Assembly: GCA_037951165.1 (NCBI GenBank) | Contig: JBBDHG010000051.1 | Span: 1,150,001-1,214,000 of the forward strand | Direction of reading: 5' to 3' | Origin: Lophius americanus | Taxonomy: Eukaryota > Chordata > Actinopteri > Lophiiformes > Lophiidae | DNA: 64,000 nucleotides | Shown here: one piece after another, positions 33,211 through 47,275 of the stretch | Layout: each line of letters starts with the position of its first letter | Numbering within the stretch: the first letter of the stretch is position 1 | Position numbers and translations under genes: made by a program | Notes under the pieces: generated by a model | Seen by the model: only the letters and a program-made list of their open reading frames with translations | The model's database searches: none | What the model was told of the DNA's origin: nothing

Positions 33211-35274
33211 ATTCTTTTTTTGTCTATGTCTCAGAATAAATTGTCAGATCTTCAAAGTCAACTTCGAATGAAACCTGAGAGAAACAAACTACACGTTTTA
33301 AAACCTAATTTTTATTTATTGAACCGAAAAGGCTATCTAATACCAACGGGGTCTGTGGGGAAGAGGCTCCGCCCCACTAGAAAGAATTCAATAGATGGGA
33401 AAGCAGGCGTTTGGAGTCTTGGGCGACAACCATGGATTAATAGAATGATTTTACTACCTCTGTTAGTTAGTATGAGTGACAGATGGTCTTTTAATGTGCA
33501 CAAGTGTAGTTTATTGATCATGGAAATAACATTAAACCTTAAAACCTTTCTAGTCACCTGACATCACTTTTATGTGTGTGTTTTTGTTTTTTTCCTGGAG
33601 GCACTGCATATCTGGCAGAAGACATAATGGGATATTGATATAGGACTTTTCTGTATCCCTGTTGGAGTTTGTGTTGAAATAAATGTGAGAGTAAGATTTT
33701 AAATCATAACAGAGGTGATCCAGACGACATTTGTACCATCTTGTTTTGCAGCTTTCATACATTTCCATCAAAATTATTTGACTTACGATGACTGGGTGAC
33801 ATGTAAACAACATATTTATTATGACAAGAAGTTTTAGAAATGGGGAAAAAGCAGTTTAAATCCTTGGATTTATGCCCCTGTGGTTTGACCTTTTGTCAAC
33901 AGAATCTGTCTTCTGTGAAGACTGCACTTAGAGAGAACAACAACGCTGTTTTTTTTTTTTTCCATCTCAACGTCTTAATTTATGTTCATCAATGAAAGAG
34001 AAATGAAAAAACAATAGTGTTTTTAAAGCTGCGTACTTCCCCTGCCTGGTGCATACACAGCCTATTTGGGTCTGTCTGTTTCATTAGGTTTTAAGGACGT
34101 AAAGCCAGTAACAAAATAATGAGAGCTCCTTCTACAGATGGCTGCAGAATAAGAGAGAAATCCAAAATAATGGAATGGCTATGAAAGAAAGACGTTATTG
34201 GCCGGTGAGGTTTAGAGGAACTAATGGGGGGCAAATGAGGCAAAACTGAATGGATGCTGTTTAGTGGAAAAGATAGCATAATCAGGGAGAGCTCTCTGTG
34301 ACAATGAACCAACACAATCATGCAAATTCAGGATCATGGTTGAAGTAAAACTAATTTATTCTTCATTGTAGAATTCCTACTGCCAACATTAATAAATAAG
34401 CTTTACTATGGGGATGTTTGAAGGAATTATTTCACACTCTGTGTTGTTTTGTTCCATTGTCAGAGCGAGAATCTTTGTCAAACGCTCAAGAGATGCAGGT
34501 TTTGTTCGGTTAAAATAAAAAAAACATGTTTTGACTTTTGATAACATTGTTGGTTTCAGATATTGGTCAACACAAACTGCCGTTGAATCGTTTAAATCTA
34601 GGAAAGGTCCGATTCAATTTAGATTTTTTTTTCCTTCTGATTAAATTAAATTAAAAATAAATAAATGAAAAAATAACACAAAAAAAAGAAGAAATTAGAG
34701 AAAATAATAGGTTAATGAAAACTGTAAATGTTAAAGATCTCACGCAGATTATCACGCAGTAAAATGTATTTCCCCATTTCTGTTTTACATCTTTTTATTC
34801 AACTTCACTCCAACTCTTTATCACAGGTTTTTTGGGGAATTTATGATCAATTGACCTCATTTACATGAAATAACACCTTGTTTATAAAAATGAGAGAGTA
34901 TGGATCATGTTAACACATTGTATTTTGCCGCATTATTAGACATAGAACGTCTTGGGCGGCTGTAGAGAGGACATTTATTTGGTTGCTGTGAAAGAGGAAG
35001 ATACAGAGGACAGGGCAAAATGGAAATAGATGATCCATCTAAAGGGAACAGCCCAAAGAAGAAGACGTTACTGTTTTTGACACCAGCTTTCTTCTTATTC
35101 CAGTCCATAATGACATCTCTTGTCACAAAAGATGCAATGAACTGAATAAAAGAAAAACACAATTCATTGATAGTAGCAGTGATTCATTTTAAATATACGG
35201 AGCATACAATCAATCTGATTTTTATGGTAGCACTCTGCTCTCATTCCAGAAAAAAGAAAATCAGTATCATTTTA
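33211..35274. other. Non-coding stretch
   Basis: AT-rich with a T12 run near 33950. The frame at 33220-33561 (113 codons, plus) and the reverse frame over the same bases show no recognised domain. No feature supported. Confidence 0.4.
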
Positions 35275-35405
35275 TGACCCGATAATTTTCACATTGTTCA
35301 CATGATATTTTTCACTATATAATTTGATCATCTTCACGTTTTCCAACTGAAAACTTTCATGTTATAAAGTAAAAAGTTTCACATTATAATCTGAAAATCT
35401 GAAAA
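35275..35405. repeat. Short degenerate tandem repeat, TTTCACATTATAATCTGAAAA type
   Basis: Imperfect units of roughly 25-28 bp (aattttcacattgttcac, tttttcactatataatttga, ttcacgttttccaactgaaaa, 'tttcatgttataaagtaaaaag', 'tttcacattataatctgaaaat') follow each other. Confidence 0.6.
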
Positions 35406-36399
35406 CAAAAAGCGGTTGTTTTCAACTGCTTCATCTGCTCTAGCGACTTTGTAATTATTGCCACTGTTGGTTTAAACAATAATTTTTGAATTTTAAAAAT
35501 GTCGTATAAGGATACAGTTTGCTCTTTACTGCCTCAAACCAGTCCAGTTCATGGAAGCTTAAACGTTTCTGAAATATTGTCCACACAGGTAATTATGCTA
35601 TTCAATGCGTTTTGCCCAACATATTCAAGCTAGCTTCCGGAAGTTTCTGAATTCTGGGGAGTCATGAGGTTCTCAAACATTTCTGGGTTCACATTGCTGG
35701 CAAGTAAACTTAAATTACTGCTAATTTAAAACTGTGTAACTTTGGTTCTGTCTGTCAGCTCTGTGATCTCATGCCATGTTTTAATAGCCGACAGTAAAGG
35801 TGACTGCCACACAAACAAGAAGTACTCCGTTGTCAAAGGGTAGACAGAAGATATTGGCAAAGTTGCAATAAACGCTACAAACGTTTCCATGACGATCATG
35901 TTTTCCACTTAGAAAGTCACGGCCTGCAGGATTTCACTGTGTGGCGGTGAATGCGAGGTGAAATTACTTCTACCCGTCCTTCAGTCGTTGTGCTTCAGGC
36001 AGAAACACAGCACACATCTGTTTTTCTCTTCAGCTCTGCATCAACATTTAAAGAATTACCATCCTATGAAGAGAAAAGTGAACGCTCCTCGTGCTGCTGT
36101 GATGAATCGATGTGCTGCTGCACATTTCTCAACCTCTGAATAACTTCCTGCTGCTGCACTCACCGACTGAATACGTGGTCATGCTTTCAGAGAGGGATAT
36201 TCAGCTTTCCTGGAGGTTTGAAATTAAAAATTAAAGGAAACCAGGAGGTTGAATATTCTGGCATAAAAAGGTGCAGAAAATGCTTTCTCTTTTTTACTCC
36301 GGAGTGAGGAATGAGACACTTTTCATTTCTGGAGCATAATTCGAAAAACCGTTAAAAATATTTCCAAATCCAACAACTGAGTAATGAAGTGCTTCCTTT
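35406..36399. other. Non-coding stretch
   Basis: No feature recognised. Confidence 0.45.
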
Positions 36400-37180
36400 G
36401 GAGTTGTTGTTTTTGTTTTATGTTTCCATGGCTACACTTTGGACATAGGGCTCATTTGGAAGGTTGTTATAATTTTAAATTACTCCAGACGGCAACATAT
36501 CACATTTTTTTAATTTAATGCTTTGGAGTTATCCAGGCCTTTTCTGGGATTTTATTCACTTTCATGCTGTTATCGTTTGTTCGTTCTGGTTTTTTGTCCA
36601 TGTGTGTTTATAAGCAATCATTTTGAATGAAACTTGATGGAATTTAGTGCTCTGTGTTTTTTTGTTTTTGTTTTTTTTGCTGTTTTCATGGTTAAAGTTT
36701 GACTTCATCTCACTCGAGTGGTTGGTTTTGATTCTGGAGAAAAATTGTTGAATATTTTTTGATGTTTTCTGTACATAGCAAGAATATTCTTTGGCTATTA
36801 AGGAACCTTCATTGTGTGTATTTTTTTTGTTGGTTTTTGACTCTATGGTTACAAGTTGGACTCGTCTCAATCTCCATTTGATTTTGCTTCCGAAATATTT
36901 TCTAAAAAGGAAGAAAATTCATAAGAAAAACGAAAATTTCAATTATTTTCTGTCACTTTTAATTAAACTTTTTTCTCTATATGGTTACACATTGGACTTG
37001 ATGTCATTGTTGTTACGTCACTGTTTCACTATTTTTACTTAAAAGTTTCTGCACACAGCAACCAAGTCCAGAGGTAAAATGTTGTTGTCTCTATTTGAGT
37101 ATTTTGCTGTTTCCTTGGTAACGACTTAATGTCATTATGGTGGTTGGTTTAGCCTTTGGAGATTAGATACCTATTCTCCA
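36400..37180. repeat. Degenerate tandem array, ~135-160 bp units
   Basis: The anchor 'catggttacanrttggact' recurs at 36426, 36687, 36844, 36979 and 37113, with spacings of 261, 157, 135 and 134; the first gap may hold two units. Each anchor is followed by ttgatgtcat/ttcatct-like words and T-rich sequence, and several are preceded by ttgctgtttyc. Units are old and heavily diverged. Confidence 0.6.
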
Positions 37181-37534
37181 AAGGCTTAATTTCTGATCAT
37201 TTCTCATTTCTGCTCGTTCTCTTAGTGTGATCCGTCTCGGACTCAGACAGGCATGAGAGGTTCAGTTTAATATTTTGGAAGTTTCTTTATTGTATACATC
37301 TTTTTATTTTTTTTGAAATTTAAGCTTTATCTCAGATATCCAATTAACACGATCAATTTAAAGAACTTTCTTCTGTTTCTCTTATATGAAAATCAAATAT
37401 GGGAGGAGCTCTTTGAGTATTTCATGATTCTTTCATTTTAGTTTCAATCCTTATGCCATAATTTTTTTTTACCAGTTGCAGTTTTAGTTTAAATAAATTA
37501 TTTTATGTCGGATTTTTGCAGTAAACTCTGCTAT
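37181..37534. other. AT-rich non-coding stretch
   Basis: No feature seen. Confidence 0.45.
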
Positions 37535-37618
37535 AATCTTTAGCACTTTGAGATCTGATCGAAATGTAAAGTGGGTTATAAATTAAATGTATTATTATTA
37601 TTATTTATTATTATTAGT
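37535..37618 (+). mobile_element. LINE-type 3' tail with (ATT)n end
   Basis: The sequence tagcactttgagatctgatc, gaaatgtaaagtgggttata and 'aattaaatgtattattatt' has the form of L2/CR1-type 3' ends in fish (agcacttt...gcgctatataaataaa plus microsatellite). Only this tail is recognisable; a SINE sharing such a tail is also possible. Confidence 0.55.
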
Positions 37619-40229
37619 AGGATCCAAAACAAGACTTTATTCCACCTCTTTCTCTCCTGCATTAGCTGCAGTAATCCAGTCTTCGCTCACAGCTACAGAA
37701 TGCTAATCACACAGTCTTACTGCACACACTCCTTTACTCATTTTCACGCCTCCTGTTTCATCCTGACTCTGTTTATGCTCGCCGCGCTCTGACTCTCTCT
37801 GCAAGGCTGTGGTTCCTCCTCAGATGTGTGTGTGGGGGTGTCGGGTCGGTGCTGCTCGTCCCGGCGTCTCAGCAGCACCTTTAAGGCTTTGTCAGTTACT
37901 GAGTGAGCTCAGAAAATAGAAGATGTTGGCAAGCTGGAGCGTCCTGCCAGCTTGCTCGTCTTCCTTTACATGCGCTGCTGCTGCTAGGGGTCACTGTTCA
38001 GGTCAGGTTCAGAATCTGTCAGCAGGAATAGTTTTTCCTTCCACTGTTGGGTGCACGCACGCACGCCCTGTGGAGAATATAAATCTTGAGAGTAGAAGAA
38101 TATCCATAACTATGAAGACAGAGAGACGCCCTTCCACCATGCAAGTTCTACTTCCTGTGCTTTTAATGTTGATCGATAGAGAAGATGAAGATGTTTTGTA
38201 TCATTATATCAGTCATTCAAATTTCTTGGACTCCCTTGAGGTTTTCGATTGGAATTGTTTTTTAAATGCAGGAAATGTTGGGTACCCAGAAGTGTGCAAT
38301 GTGAGCCTCCAGCATTTAACGCCTCTGAAAGACCCCTCAGACATTCTGCACCAAGAATCCAAACTATAACCATCAGGGAGACCGTGAAGAACATCTGAAC
38401 ACAAAAGCATCCAGTTCAAACTGGTCCTTCCTCACAACTTCAATCTGATTAATAAACGGCTCCGTTTCAACTTCTGAGAATGGTTTTATCATAAGTGGTT
38501 TTTGTTCCTGTTCTCAAAGATCAATCTATCATTCTGGTTAAATAATGCGCAATACTTTCATCTTCACAAGAACAAGATCTTTATAGTTGTAGTACGAGTA
38601 TTTTATTTATAGTATGTGTGCACTATTGATGTTTATAGCACAGGAGCACTCTTTATCTCAGTACTCTCATCACACCAGTGGGCTGTACCGAGGGAATTTT
38701 CAATTGATATTTTATTCCATTTTTTAAAATCTTTTTCTTAAATACTAAATCAGTTTTTATTGGTTAATACACATAGTTTTATGACTGCATCACTGTCCAG
38801 AACAAATTTTGCTTTGGGGACAATACATTTGATCCATTGTTCATGTAGGTGATGATGGTATTAATTTTCAGATTTTGCTAATTTCCCATGAGCAGACAAT
38901 TTGGGTACCTTATGAAGTCGTTAATTCTTTCCATGGTGCCCGACATATTTGCAAACCGACGTAACAACTGAAGAACCTTTTCTAAAACAATTTTTCGGTT
39001 CTTGACGATCCCAAAATACCCCAAAAATCAATATTACACAGATGAAATGAAAGACTGAAATCTTGGACTACTAAACACTATCTCAATAAATGATCAAATA
39101 AAAATGATATTGAAGCTAACTCGAACGGGTAACTAGCAGGTCATTAGCGGACTTTACAGGATCATTACCAGTACAACACAGACCTCAGGGCTCCCCGACT
39201 GGCGTCTGGCCTAGAAGTTTTATGTGGGCACGAGGGGTTCAGTCGGAATATTGGCTCATATTTGTGCCGCAATCCTGCCTCCGAGCATGCCGTTTTAATT
39301 CATGTGCGGTCTGTAGACAACAACACATGCACACAGTAAACTGTTGAGTGCAGAAATTACACCTGCGTGCTCAAAATGAGCAGCTGCGCTATAAGGATTG
39401 ATTGTGGCACAATTCTAATGCCATCGAAACAGCCTGGTGCGATGAAAGTGAGGGCCAGTAACTACCGGCCGAAGATATAGAGTTTTGACCACGATCAAGC
39501 GACCTGGATTATTCCATTGAGATGTGGCGTTTTGACACTACTCTGGTACGAGTATATGGGATACACTACTGTATCGAAAGTCTGGTATTGAACTTGTTGA
39601 AAATCTCTGTAAAGACTTAACACTACTCTCAGAAAATGAGTCATAGACTGATGCATCTCCAATGTTGATTTGACATTACAAGGTGACTCTTGTTATGCCA
39701 TTTCATAATGTACCTAAGCATTTAGTAAATTAAGCAAACATTTTTTCTAGATTTTTAGCACTGAATGTCAGTGTTGTGAATATCTAAATGAATATCATTG
39801 AGTACACCCAGTGATCCTTACTGGCCAAATCCTAAAAAGCCTGATCAGGACACCCTTCTGCTTTATGTTGCATTTTTTCCCTCCACAGTAAACTCTGACC
39901 AGCGAACTTAGACCTGCACAGTGTGTACCGTTCATCTATACGAGGCCATCAGTATGCACACGCTATATTCTTTTTGCTTCAGCTAAATCTCCTCAGGATT
40001 GTTCAGTCTTTCTTCCTCATCACCAGTTTTCTCTCCATATCACTTCCTTCCCTCTCTTCCCCGTCTCACCTTAGAGGCGAGTTTCTGATGTGAGCGGGAG
40101 TTGTGGATTCCCCCCCGTCCTCCTTTGATACAGGTGTGGGGTCTAATGAAAGTGAAGCGATTGGGACTTTGAAGAAGCTCGGGGACTGTGTAAACAGCAG
40201 GGGTCTGCCGCTGAAATTAGATAGTTAGA
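37619..40229. other. Non-coding stretch
   Basis: A 148-codon plus-strand frame (37923-38369) has an alanine/cysteine-rich start but no recognisable domain or splice context. The rest is AT-rich unique sequence. Confidence 0.4.
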
Positions 40230-40440
40230 AGGTTGCCACAGTGCATTAGTGCGAGGGACGTGGAGTGGGAAAGTTGGGAATGGCTTTTTTCACCAGTGAT
40301 TGGGTCCCCTGTCACAGAGCCCACCGTTTTAAGTGACGCATGATTAATTGACTGAGCCGCACACTCCGCATCGACTGCATTGATGAGGATTTCATGCAAC
40401 ACATCGATTCCCCCGTGTTATTTCCACCACAGGTGCAGCG
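40230..40440. other. Unique stretch, possible conserved non-coding element
   Basis: Balanced composition, no simple repeats, homeodomain-like words such as catgattaattgact. No proof of function. Confidence 0.2.
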
Positions 40441-41524
40441 CCAGTCTTTTCAAGACAGTTTATATTATCAAATATAACTCAGGCTCTCATTCTCAGTTCC
40501 GTAACTGGCCTCGACATAAAGGAATTGTGCAAAAAAAACAAAAACAAAACAATCCTCCCCATATGGTTTGTTTTTGCAGAGGCTGTCGTTTCTGGTACTC
40601 CAGAGGTGCATCAAGAGCTCTTAGCTGCCTGACATATCAGTATGATGAAACAGGATGTCAGCGTAGTAGGTGCACCCACCAGCACTACAGTAGCCTGAAG
40701 TACATCTGAGAGATTAACCAGGCAGTCAGATGTTTTAGAAACTGTTTCAAATGATTAAAATGTTTCCGCCGCGACCTAAAGTCTGACATCAAATACCGTT
40801 GTGTTACTCAGGGAGGGTAAGCGGATTTGGACTCTGTCCTTTTCAATTTGCTCTGTCAATGCCCCTGAAGTGGCCCAGGACGGACTTCCTCCGAGACGTG
40901 CTGAAAGGATCGATCCTTGCTGCTTAGAAGACGACAAACGCCGGGGCTCCACGCATTTATGCTGATGCATTAGAAGATTAAAAGTAATGTCTGGATGTGG
41001 CAGCGGCTTTCTAATTGATCGTAAACCTCCCCATCAGATGAGGTGCTGCACTGTATCGATCCCTGGCGCCAATTTCTTGATTGCAAATTCTGATGCGAAG
41101 AATCATGCCCTAATGCCATAATCATACCCTTCTGATTATGGGGGAGTCTCTTCTAATCAGAGAGCCAAGCTGCCATGCCTGATCAGTGCAGGGAAGCAAT
41201 CAGTAAGTAATTGTCAAAGAAAATATCCAGCAACCTTTTGAGTCTTTCTTTTCTGCTGCTACTTTGGTTCTAGCGCCCGCATGATCCTCAACCATGATTG
41301 CATGGAGCCCGTTGGTGGATGAAAAGCCAGAGCTGCTTAGCGTCAATGAATGGAATCTACAGTAATTGCTATTTTGCATGCCAAATCATCACACTCATGA
41401 GTGTCAACGTTGGATCCTGAAAATGATTGGATGAAGAGAGTCGCAGCTCGTTTCGGATAAAGCACTCTCCAGATTCGGAGTTCTTCTCATGGCAAGTTCC
41501 TACACAGTCATGATTATCCCAGAG
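40441..41524. other. Unique stretch, part possibly conserved non-coding
   Basis: Section 41040-41420 holds two close inverted words (cataatcat / ctgattatggg near 41118-41142), repeated ATCAG/TGATC words and no repeat signature. No coding frame is recognisable. Function is unproven. Confidence 0.25.
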
Positions 41525-42027
41525 AGGGCTGGGCCATTAATCACGGTGAAATCACAATCTTGATTCCTTATTGTGCGATTTCATTTTTAAAATTACCACC
41601 ATTCTACCACAAATGGAACACCAGCCATATCAAAACAAGCGCTTCTATTACTCTCCCCCACAAAAATGAAAAGAAAAGAACCGAAAGTAACCACATGCAG
41701 CAAATTTATATGACATTGTGAGAGAATAAAATAAAAGAGAAAGAATACAGCGGAAAAACCCTGCAGATGCTCGTACAGAAGAGATTCATCTAATGAATCT
41801 TGCTACGCTTGTATCCAAAAGTAAATCTTTACATTCTTAAACGGGGGCGTTTTACGGATTCAGACCTCAGACGCAATGTTTTTCCTCAGACGCAGAAACC
41901 CCGAGTAATAGGACAAATTTCTAGATTTACCTTAAAGTTATGATGAAAATGAGCTCAACCATATGATCATATGAGTTTGTGTCATATGATCTCAGTATCA
42001 CAGTAATGTGATTATTTTCAAAGCCCT
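41525..42027. mobile_element. Non-autonomous element with AGGGCT...ATAATCAC ends
   Basis: The left end AGGGCTGGGCCATTAATCAC is mirrored at the right end, which reads AGGGCTTTGAAAATAATCAC on the minus strand (to 42027). The words gtgaaatcacaatcttgatt and attgtgcgatttcatttt resemble a common fish element with agggctgcacgattaatcg ends. No target duplication or coding capacity was found. Confidence 0.5.
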
Positions 42028-44252
42028 ACTTCAAGAATATTGTTCTGGTCATCATATAGTCCATAGTTTGTTTTGTTGCGCCGTCTGTAGTTGGTGGATG
42101 GGTGCCATAATAATAAACAAGAAATGTGATTTTTAATTTCTTAGGCTCCAATAATAGACAGACAGTTGACCTTATTTCAGAGGATAAGCTACCTATTAGC
42201 TAATTGATGACACCAGCTTGTAGCTGAGGCTGATTCCACTGGGCAGACTTGACTTCTCCAGAAATCTTTTTTTAATAGCATATCTAAAGTTCAGCCGAGG
42301 TCGCTGGTAGAAGCTGGCAGGGTGAAATATGTTGTTTTCCCCATTGACATCAGCCACTGGTCCAAGGAGCTAATTAGCTTAGTAAAGTGATTGTGTGCAG
42401 TGGGAGGTGGTACATGGACGCGTCCTTCTAGAATTCACATTTTAATAAGCTGATTCTTTTTAACCGAACAGAGAGGCCCTTAGCATCCAGCCGACCTCTG
42501 TCTCCGTACTTAACTCGTGTTAAAAAGCCTGGGCGGCGGACAAGAAAATCAGGATTTTAGAAAGGTAGAGCAAGAGCGAGAAAGAGAGAGTGTTGGTTAT
42601 TAAAGGCAAACTGTTGGTTTGTATTTTTTCCTCGCCACAACTCCTACCCGCAGAATATCAGTGCAGTAAATCATTCTAGTAATTTCTGGATGTTCACCTT
42701 GAGAGGAAACTGTTTTTTTTTTCAACAGCTCGTTCAAAGACTCACGCGGCGCATTGTTTTTGATGTGCCGCAATGAGGTACTTCATGTGCTACTCTTTAA
42801 CCTATAGGAATAGAGCTTGTCTGCACACAAATGAAGAAAGCGCTTCGACAGTTCAATAATATCGATAGGTTGGCGTTGTTGTTTGTTGCTCATGTTTTTC
42901 ACGGATTCCTGCAGCAAATTGAGTCATTCCCTCTGCAAGATGTCACACAGAGAAATCAGGCATTCAGACATGCCTTATTCAAGTGGCCAAATGAGTTAAA
43001 GACTATGTTATTTTTTTGACATCATCATAGCCATAATGGGAACCACATCCCATTCAGTCGTTCAGAATTGATTGTAATGAAAGATATCATCATTTTTTCT
43101 CAGCAAACATTTCATCAGAATGTGGCGCTGAATGTAAAAAAATGCCACCAAATGAGCCCTACTTCAGACGCACGCAGCCATTTCCTCTCTAACAACCAAC
43201 ATATGTACAATAAATACAATGAAAACATATTCCTAATGTGCTCTGGTGACTCATTCTAAATAATGGTAGTCAAAAAAGCAGCGTAAAGATCATCAAATAA
43301 ATGTGTCCTTTGAAAAATAATGCAAACAGCCATCAGGCGTCGCAGTAAAAAAAGCTGCAGATGAACAAAAATGGACTCAAAGCAATCTCCAGAATTATTT
43401 ATCTTATTTTTTGAGAATGATTTTGCATCATTATTGTAATGCCTACTGTACTTTCCCTGAGACTGACGTTCTCTCAGCCGGCCTGCAGAGGGTAGTCAGT
43501 GACTGCAGGAAGAAGCGCGAGGCTGAACCCTTCGGCCTGCATGCTTTGCACATGTGTGTAACACAATAAGGACGTCAGGACGGTAGTTTGGACTCGATGT
43601 ACGCATCACATCTGCTTCTGGTTAGGAATAACTGGTGGAAATCACAAGGCGTGGACATTTTTATTTATTTTTTTTATAATAAAACCAAATAAAACCCCAG
43701 TCCCGGACAGGTGGAGCTGGTTCAGCACTGTGCCAGGTTGCAGCAAACCTTACTCTTGCCGGTGCTGCCTTCATGAAACGAATAGGATTTTATGTAAACT
43801 GCTTGTCAGCTAAGATACACGCTGATCCTGTTTTCCACAGAGGGGGGTTGGTACAGTATGCCTGCATTTGTATTAATGTCTATTTATTTCAGATTGAAAT
43901 ACACCTGCCCTTCAAAAGGAGAAGGCTTTGGTATTCTATGGAATATGATGTGGAAGGCTTTAATAATGGATGTGAGCCGCAGCTGGAAAGCCATTGATTT
44001 ATACCCACAGGTTTCTTGGTATTTTTATAGGATTGGCTAAATGTCATTACTCCACAGGTGGGGAAGGTGATGAACTGTAATAAACTTTGATGTGGATGGG
44101 TGTGTGTCTCCTGTCAGCGGCTCATAAACTGAAACAATGCGACAAGTCTCCAAAGATCTACAACCATCCTCCCACCACCTGTCATCGTCTTCAAATGCAG
44201 GAGAAACGGTGCTTGTGAACACCACACTGAAAACACAAAGAGATGGAGATGT
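42028..44252. other. Non-coding stretch
   Basis: AT-rich unique sequence; no feature supported. Confidence 0.45.
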
Positions 44253-44316
44253 ATGTGTAGAGAATAATACAGCCTTCATGACGCCGCATGTAAACAGTAT
44301 AGCATACGCTGTGTAA
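44253..44316 (+). repeat. Direct repeat, copy 1
   Basis: Begins atgtgtagagaataatacag and continues through catgtaaacagtatagcata. A second copy lies at 45224-45290 in the same orientation at roughly 80 percent identity with a 2-base insertion. Confidence 0.75.
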
Positions 44317-44497
44317 AAGCTGGATTCCAAGAGGGGGACAGATATTATGTGTAGGCGACTGGTCAGCTTACAATTTGGGGAGGATTGACAGATTTCTTTT
44401 AATATATCAGAGATTTAAACTTCCGATGAGACATTTATTTATGATATTCACGACCAAATATGTTTTTATAGCAAATATTCCAAATCCTTGTTACTAC

Positions 44498-45223
<726 letters not shown>

Positions 45224-45290
45224 ATGTGTAGAGAATAATATGCAGCCTTCATCACACCGGGTGTAAACAGTACAGCATACAGCGTGTAAG
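45224..45290 (+). repeat. Direct repeat, copy 2
   Basis: Matches 44253-44316 (atgtgtagagaataata, cagccttcat, gtaaacagta, agcatac, gtgtaa in order), about 970 bp downstream. The flanking sequences differ. Confidence 0.75.
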
Positions 45291-45948
45291 AACTACATCC
45301 TCTCACATGTTGGAAAGTATTGATTTACCACCCAGCCTCCTTGAATTAGTTTAAAATTGCGGCGGGGGGTGATGCAACAGATTGATCTGTCTTATTAATG
45401 CGGGGAGATTTTTGAAGGTTTCAAATCGATAATAAGAAAAATGAGTTTTCAAGCTGCGTTGATGATGATGCATGGAAACGTTCAGTTGCAATGAAAAGCA
45501 GATTCTTTAAATGTTTGCCACCGTCAATAAGCAAATACTATCTTTTTTAATTAAAATAAATGAGTCCAATGTGGGTGCCACCAGAAGTGGTTCAATAAAG
45601 GGATTATACAAATTTGCACCATACAAAAAAACCTTATTTTCAAACCAGGCTTTTGGTATAAATGTTTTATTTTCCAGCAGTTTCAGTAATTATAATTGAA
45701 CAGAGTCTTATATTGATGACAAATAAAATATTAATAATTAGACATACTTCCATCAGTTCTTTAGATCCCAATGTGTGTGTGACAAGACTTATTTTTCTCC
45801 TTCTAAGTTACATTTTCGTAGATCAAAATAAAACAAAATAAAAAACAAATGACGAGAGCTTTGGTGGCTGATTTTCCCATTTACCAGTGCAGATGACGAT
45901 TAAGACGTCTATATGAGTATGAAAACCACCTAATTAGTCAACTATTAT
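45291..45948. other. Non-coding stretch
   Basis: AT-rich; nothing recognised. Confidence 0.45.
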
Positions 45949-46160
45949 GGTTGTGGTGCACAGCCATAACATTGAGACCACTGACGGTTGAATAGAATGA
46001 CATTGGTTATCTGATTGTCATGTTTACCTCTCATTAGGTGGGATCTATTAGGCAGCAAGGGAACATTTTGTCCAGAAATTGATGTTCGAAGAAAGAAAAA
46101 TGGACAATGCTTTAAGAGTTGAGACACTTTCACAAGGCGACATTGACGACAATAGACTTT
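45949..46160 (+). mobile_element. Tc1-like transposon relic with start of transposase
   Basis: The order cagccataacattgagacca, ctgacggttgaatagaatga, ggtgggatctattaggcagc, gggaacattttgtcc, gttcgaagaaagaaaaatgg matches the terminal region and start of a fish Tc1-like family as I recall it. The ATG at 46100 fits the transposase start. The following bases (gacactttcacaaggcgac) align with its first codons but in broken frame. Only the 5' portion survives. It is the same family as 14357-14525. Confidence 0.7.
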
Positions 46161-47275
46161 TGAATTATTTATTTCAATAAATGCCCTTATTCCCAATTTA
46201 ATTATTATAAATGTGTTTTTTAACCCACAGTACTTGGTGTTAATGAAGATTAAAATTTGTCAGACCAACAAAATATAATTTGACAGTGGATCACAAAATC
46301 CAATTAAAACTAATTGGTACTGGACATTAAGTTTATCCTCGATTAGCTCATGTAGAACAGAAAAAAACACCGTCAACTAAAGCAGAGTGAAAAAAAAACC
46401 ATTTTGTCAATTTCTTTAATGTACAGTATGTTGCTAAATTAGATAATAGGAGACTAATAATCCCTGTTAATCAGATAATGCTTCATACGATACCCAATAC
46501 AGTTTTGTTGGTTTCACATAGGTCTGTTATTCTCTTCTAAATAGAATAGAATAGCTTTGTTAATCCCCATAGAGGGGACTTTAGTTGATAGAGCAGCTCA
46601 TTAACATTAGAAACTGTAGAAATTGTTTCTAACACAACTCACTTTGATTGAAAATGTTGACATGTGGGTTAAGTAAGTTCAACAAATGATTTATTGATTG
46701 TAGAACTGAAGTAGTTGTTGTGTGTTCCTGGACCGCAGTGATTAGAACCTACTAAAGCGGTCTAAGGAAGGACAGCTGGGATGTGTGCATGGAGCGAAGG
46801 CTATTCCATCTTTTGCGTATCCCACAGAAGAGCTACATTCTAAAAAATGATTTATTTATGAGAGAACTAAAAATTGGATCTTTGACAATGAAACAATGGC
46901 GTTTCATTGTATTGATATAATAGCCAAAGTTTTGGGGATACAATCATTGCTTTGAACTGGATCGATCTAGACTTCGTTTGAAATACACTTATACAAATAC
47001 ACAACATCAAGTTTATTATATAAAAACAAGCGTTTAAATATGACTATAGCGTACAAGTGTGCTCTATATAGAGTCTGTAGTCTGTAGATGCTGTTTGTAC
47101 AACTTCTCCACCACCCATCTCTCATACCTTAGATCAGAAAATCAGTCACTGTTTTTAACCAACAAAACGGGTGAATGCCACTTAAAGTTCATATTCCATC
47201 TTCTAATAAATAGCCAGGATGTTTGTGATAGTGTTATCCAGTTAATGGTGTGAGTGTTAGGTATTCATATATATA
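46161..47275. other. AT-rich non-coding stretch
   Basis: The piece near 46540-46600 (agaatagaatagctttgtta, atccccatagaggggac) resembles the 'ctttattaatcccc' part of common fish repeats but is too short to classify. Nothing else is recognised. Confidence 0.35.

Noticed and set aside
33220..33561. 113-codon plus-strand open frame and its reverse partner
   Set aside because: Begins in T-rich sequence, no domain, no splice context.
37923..38369. 148-codon plus-strand open frame with A/C/S-rich start
   Set aside because: No domain or signal peptide pattern that convinces, and no promoter or splice context.
39630..39662. Possible reverse hAT end (gactgatgcatctcc)
   Set aside because: Too short and too far from the similar word near 9992 to be paired with it.
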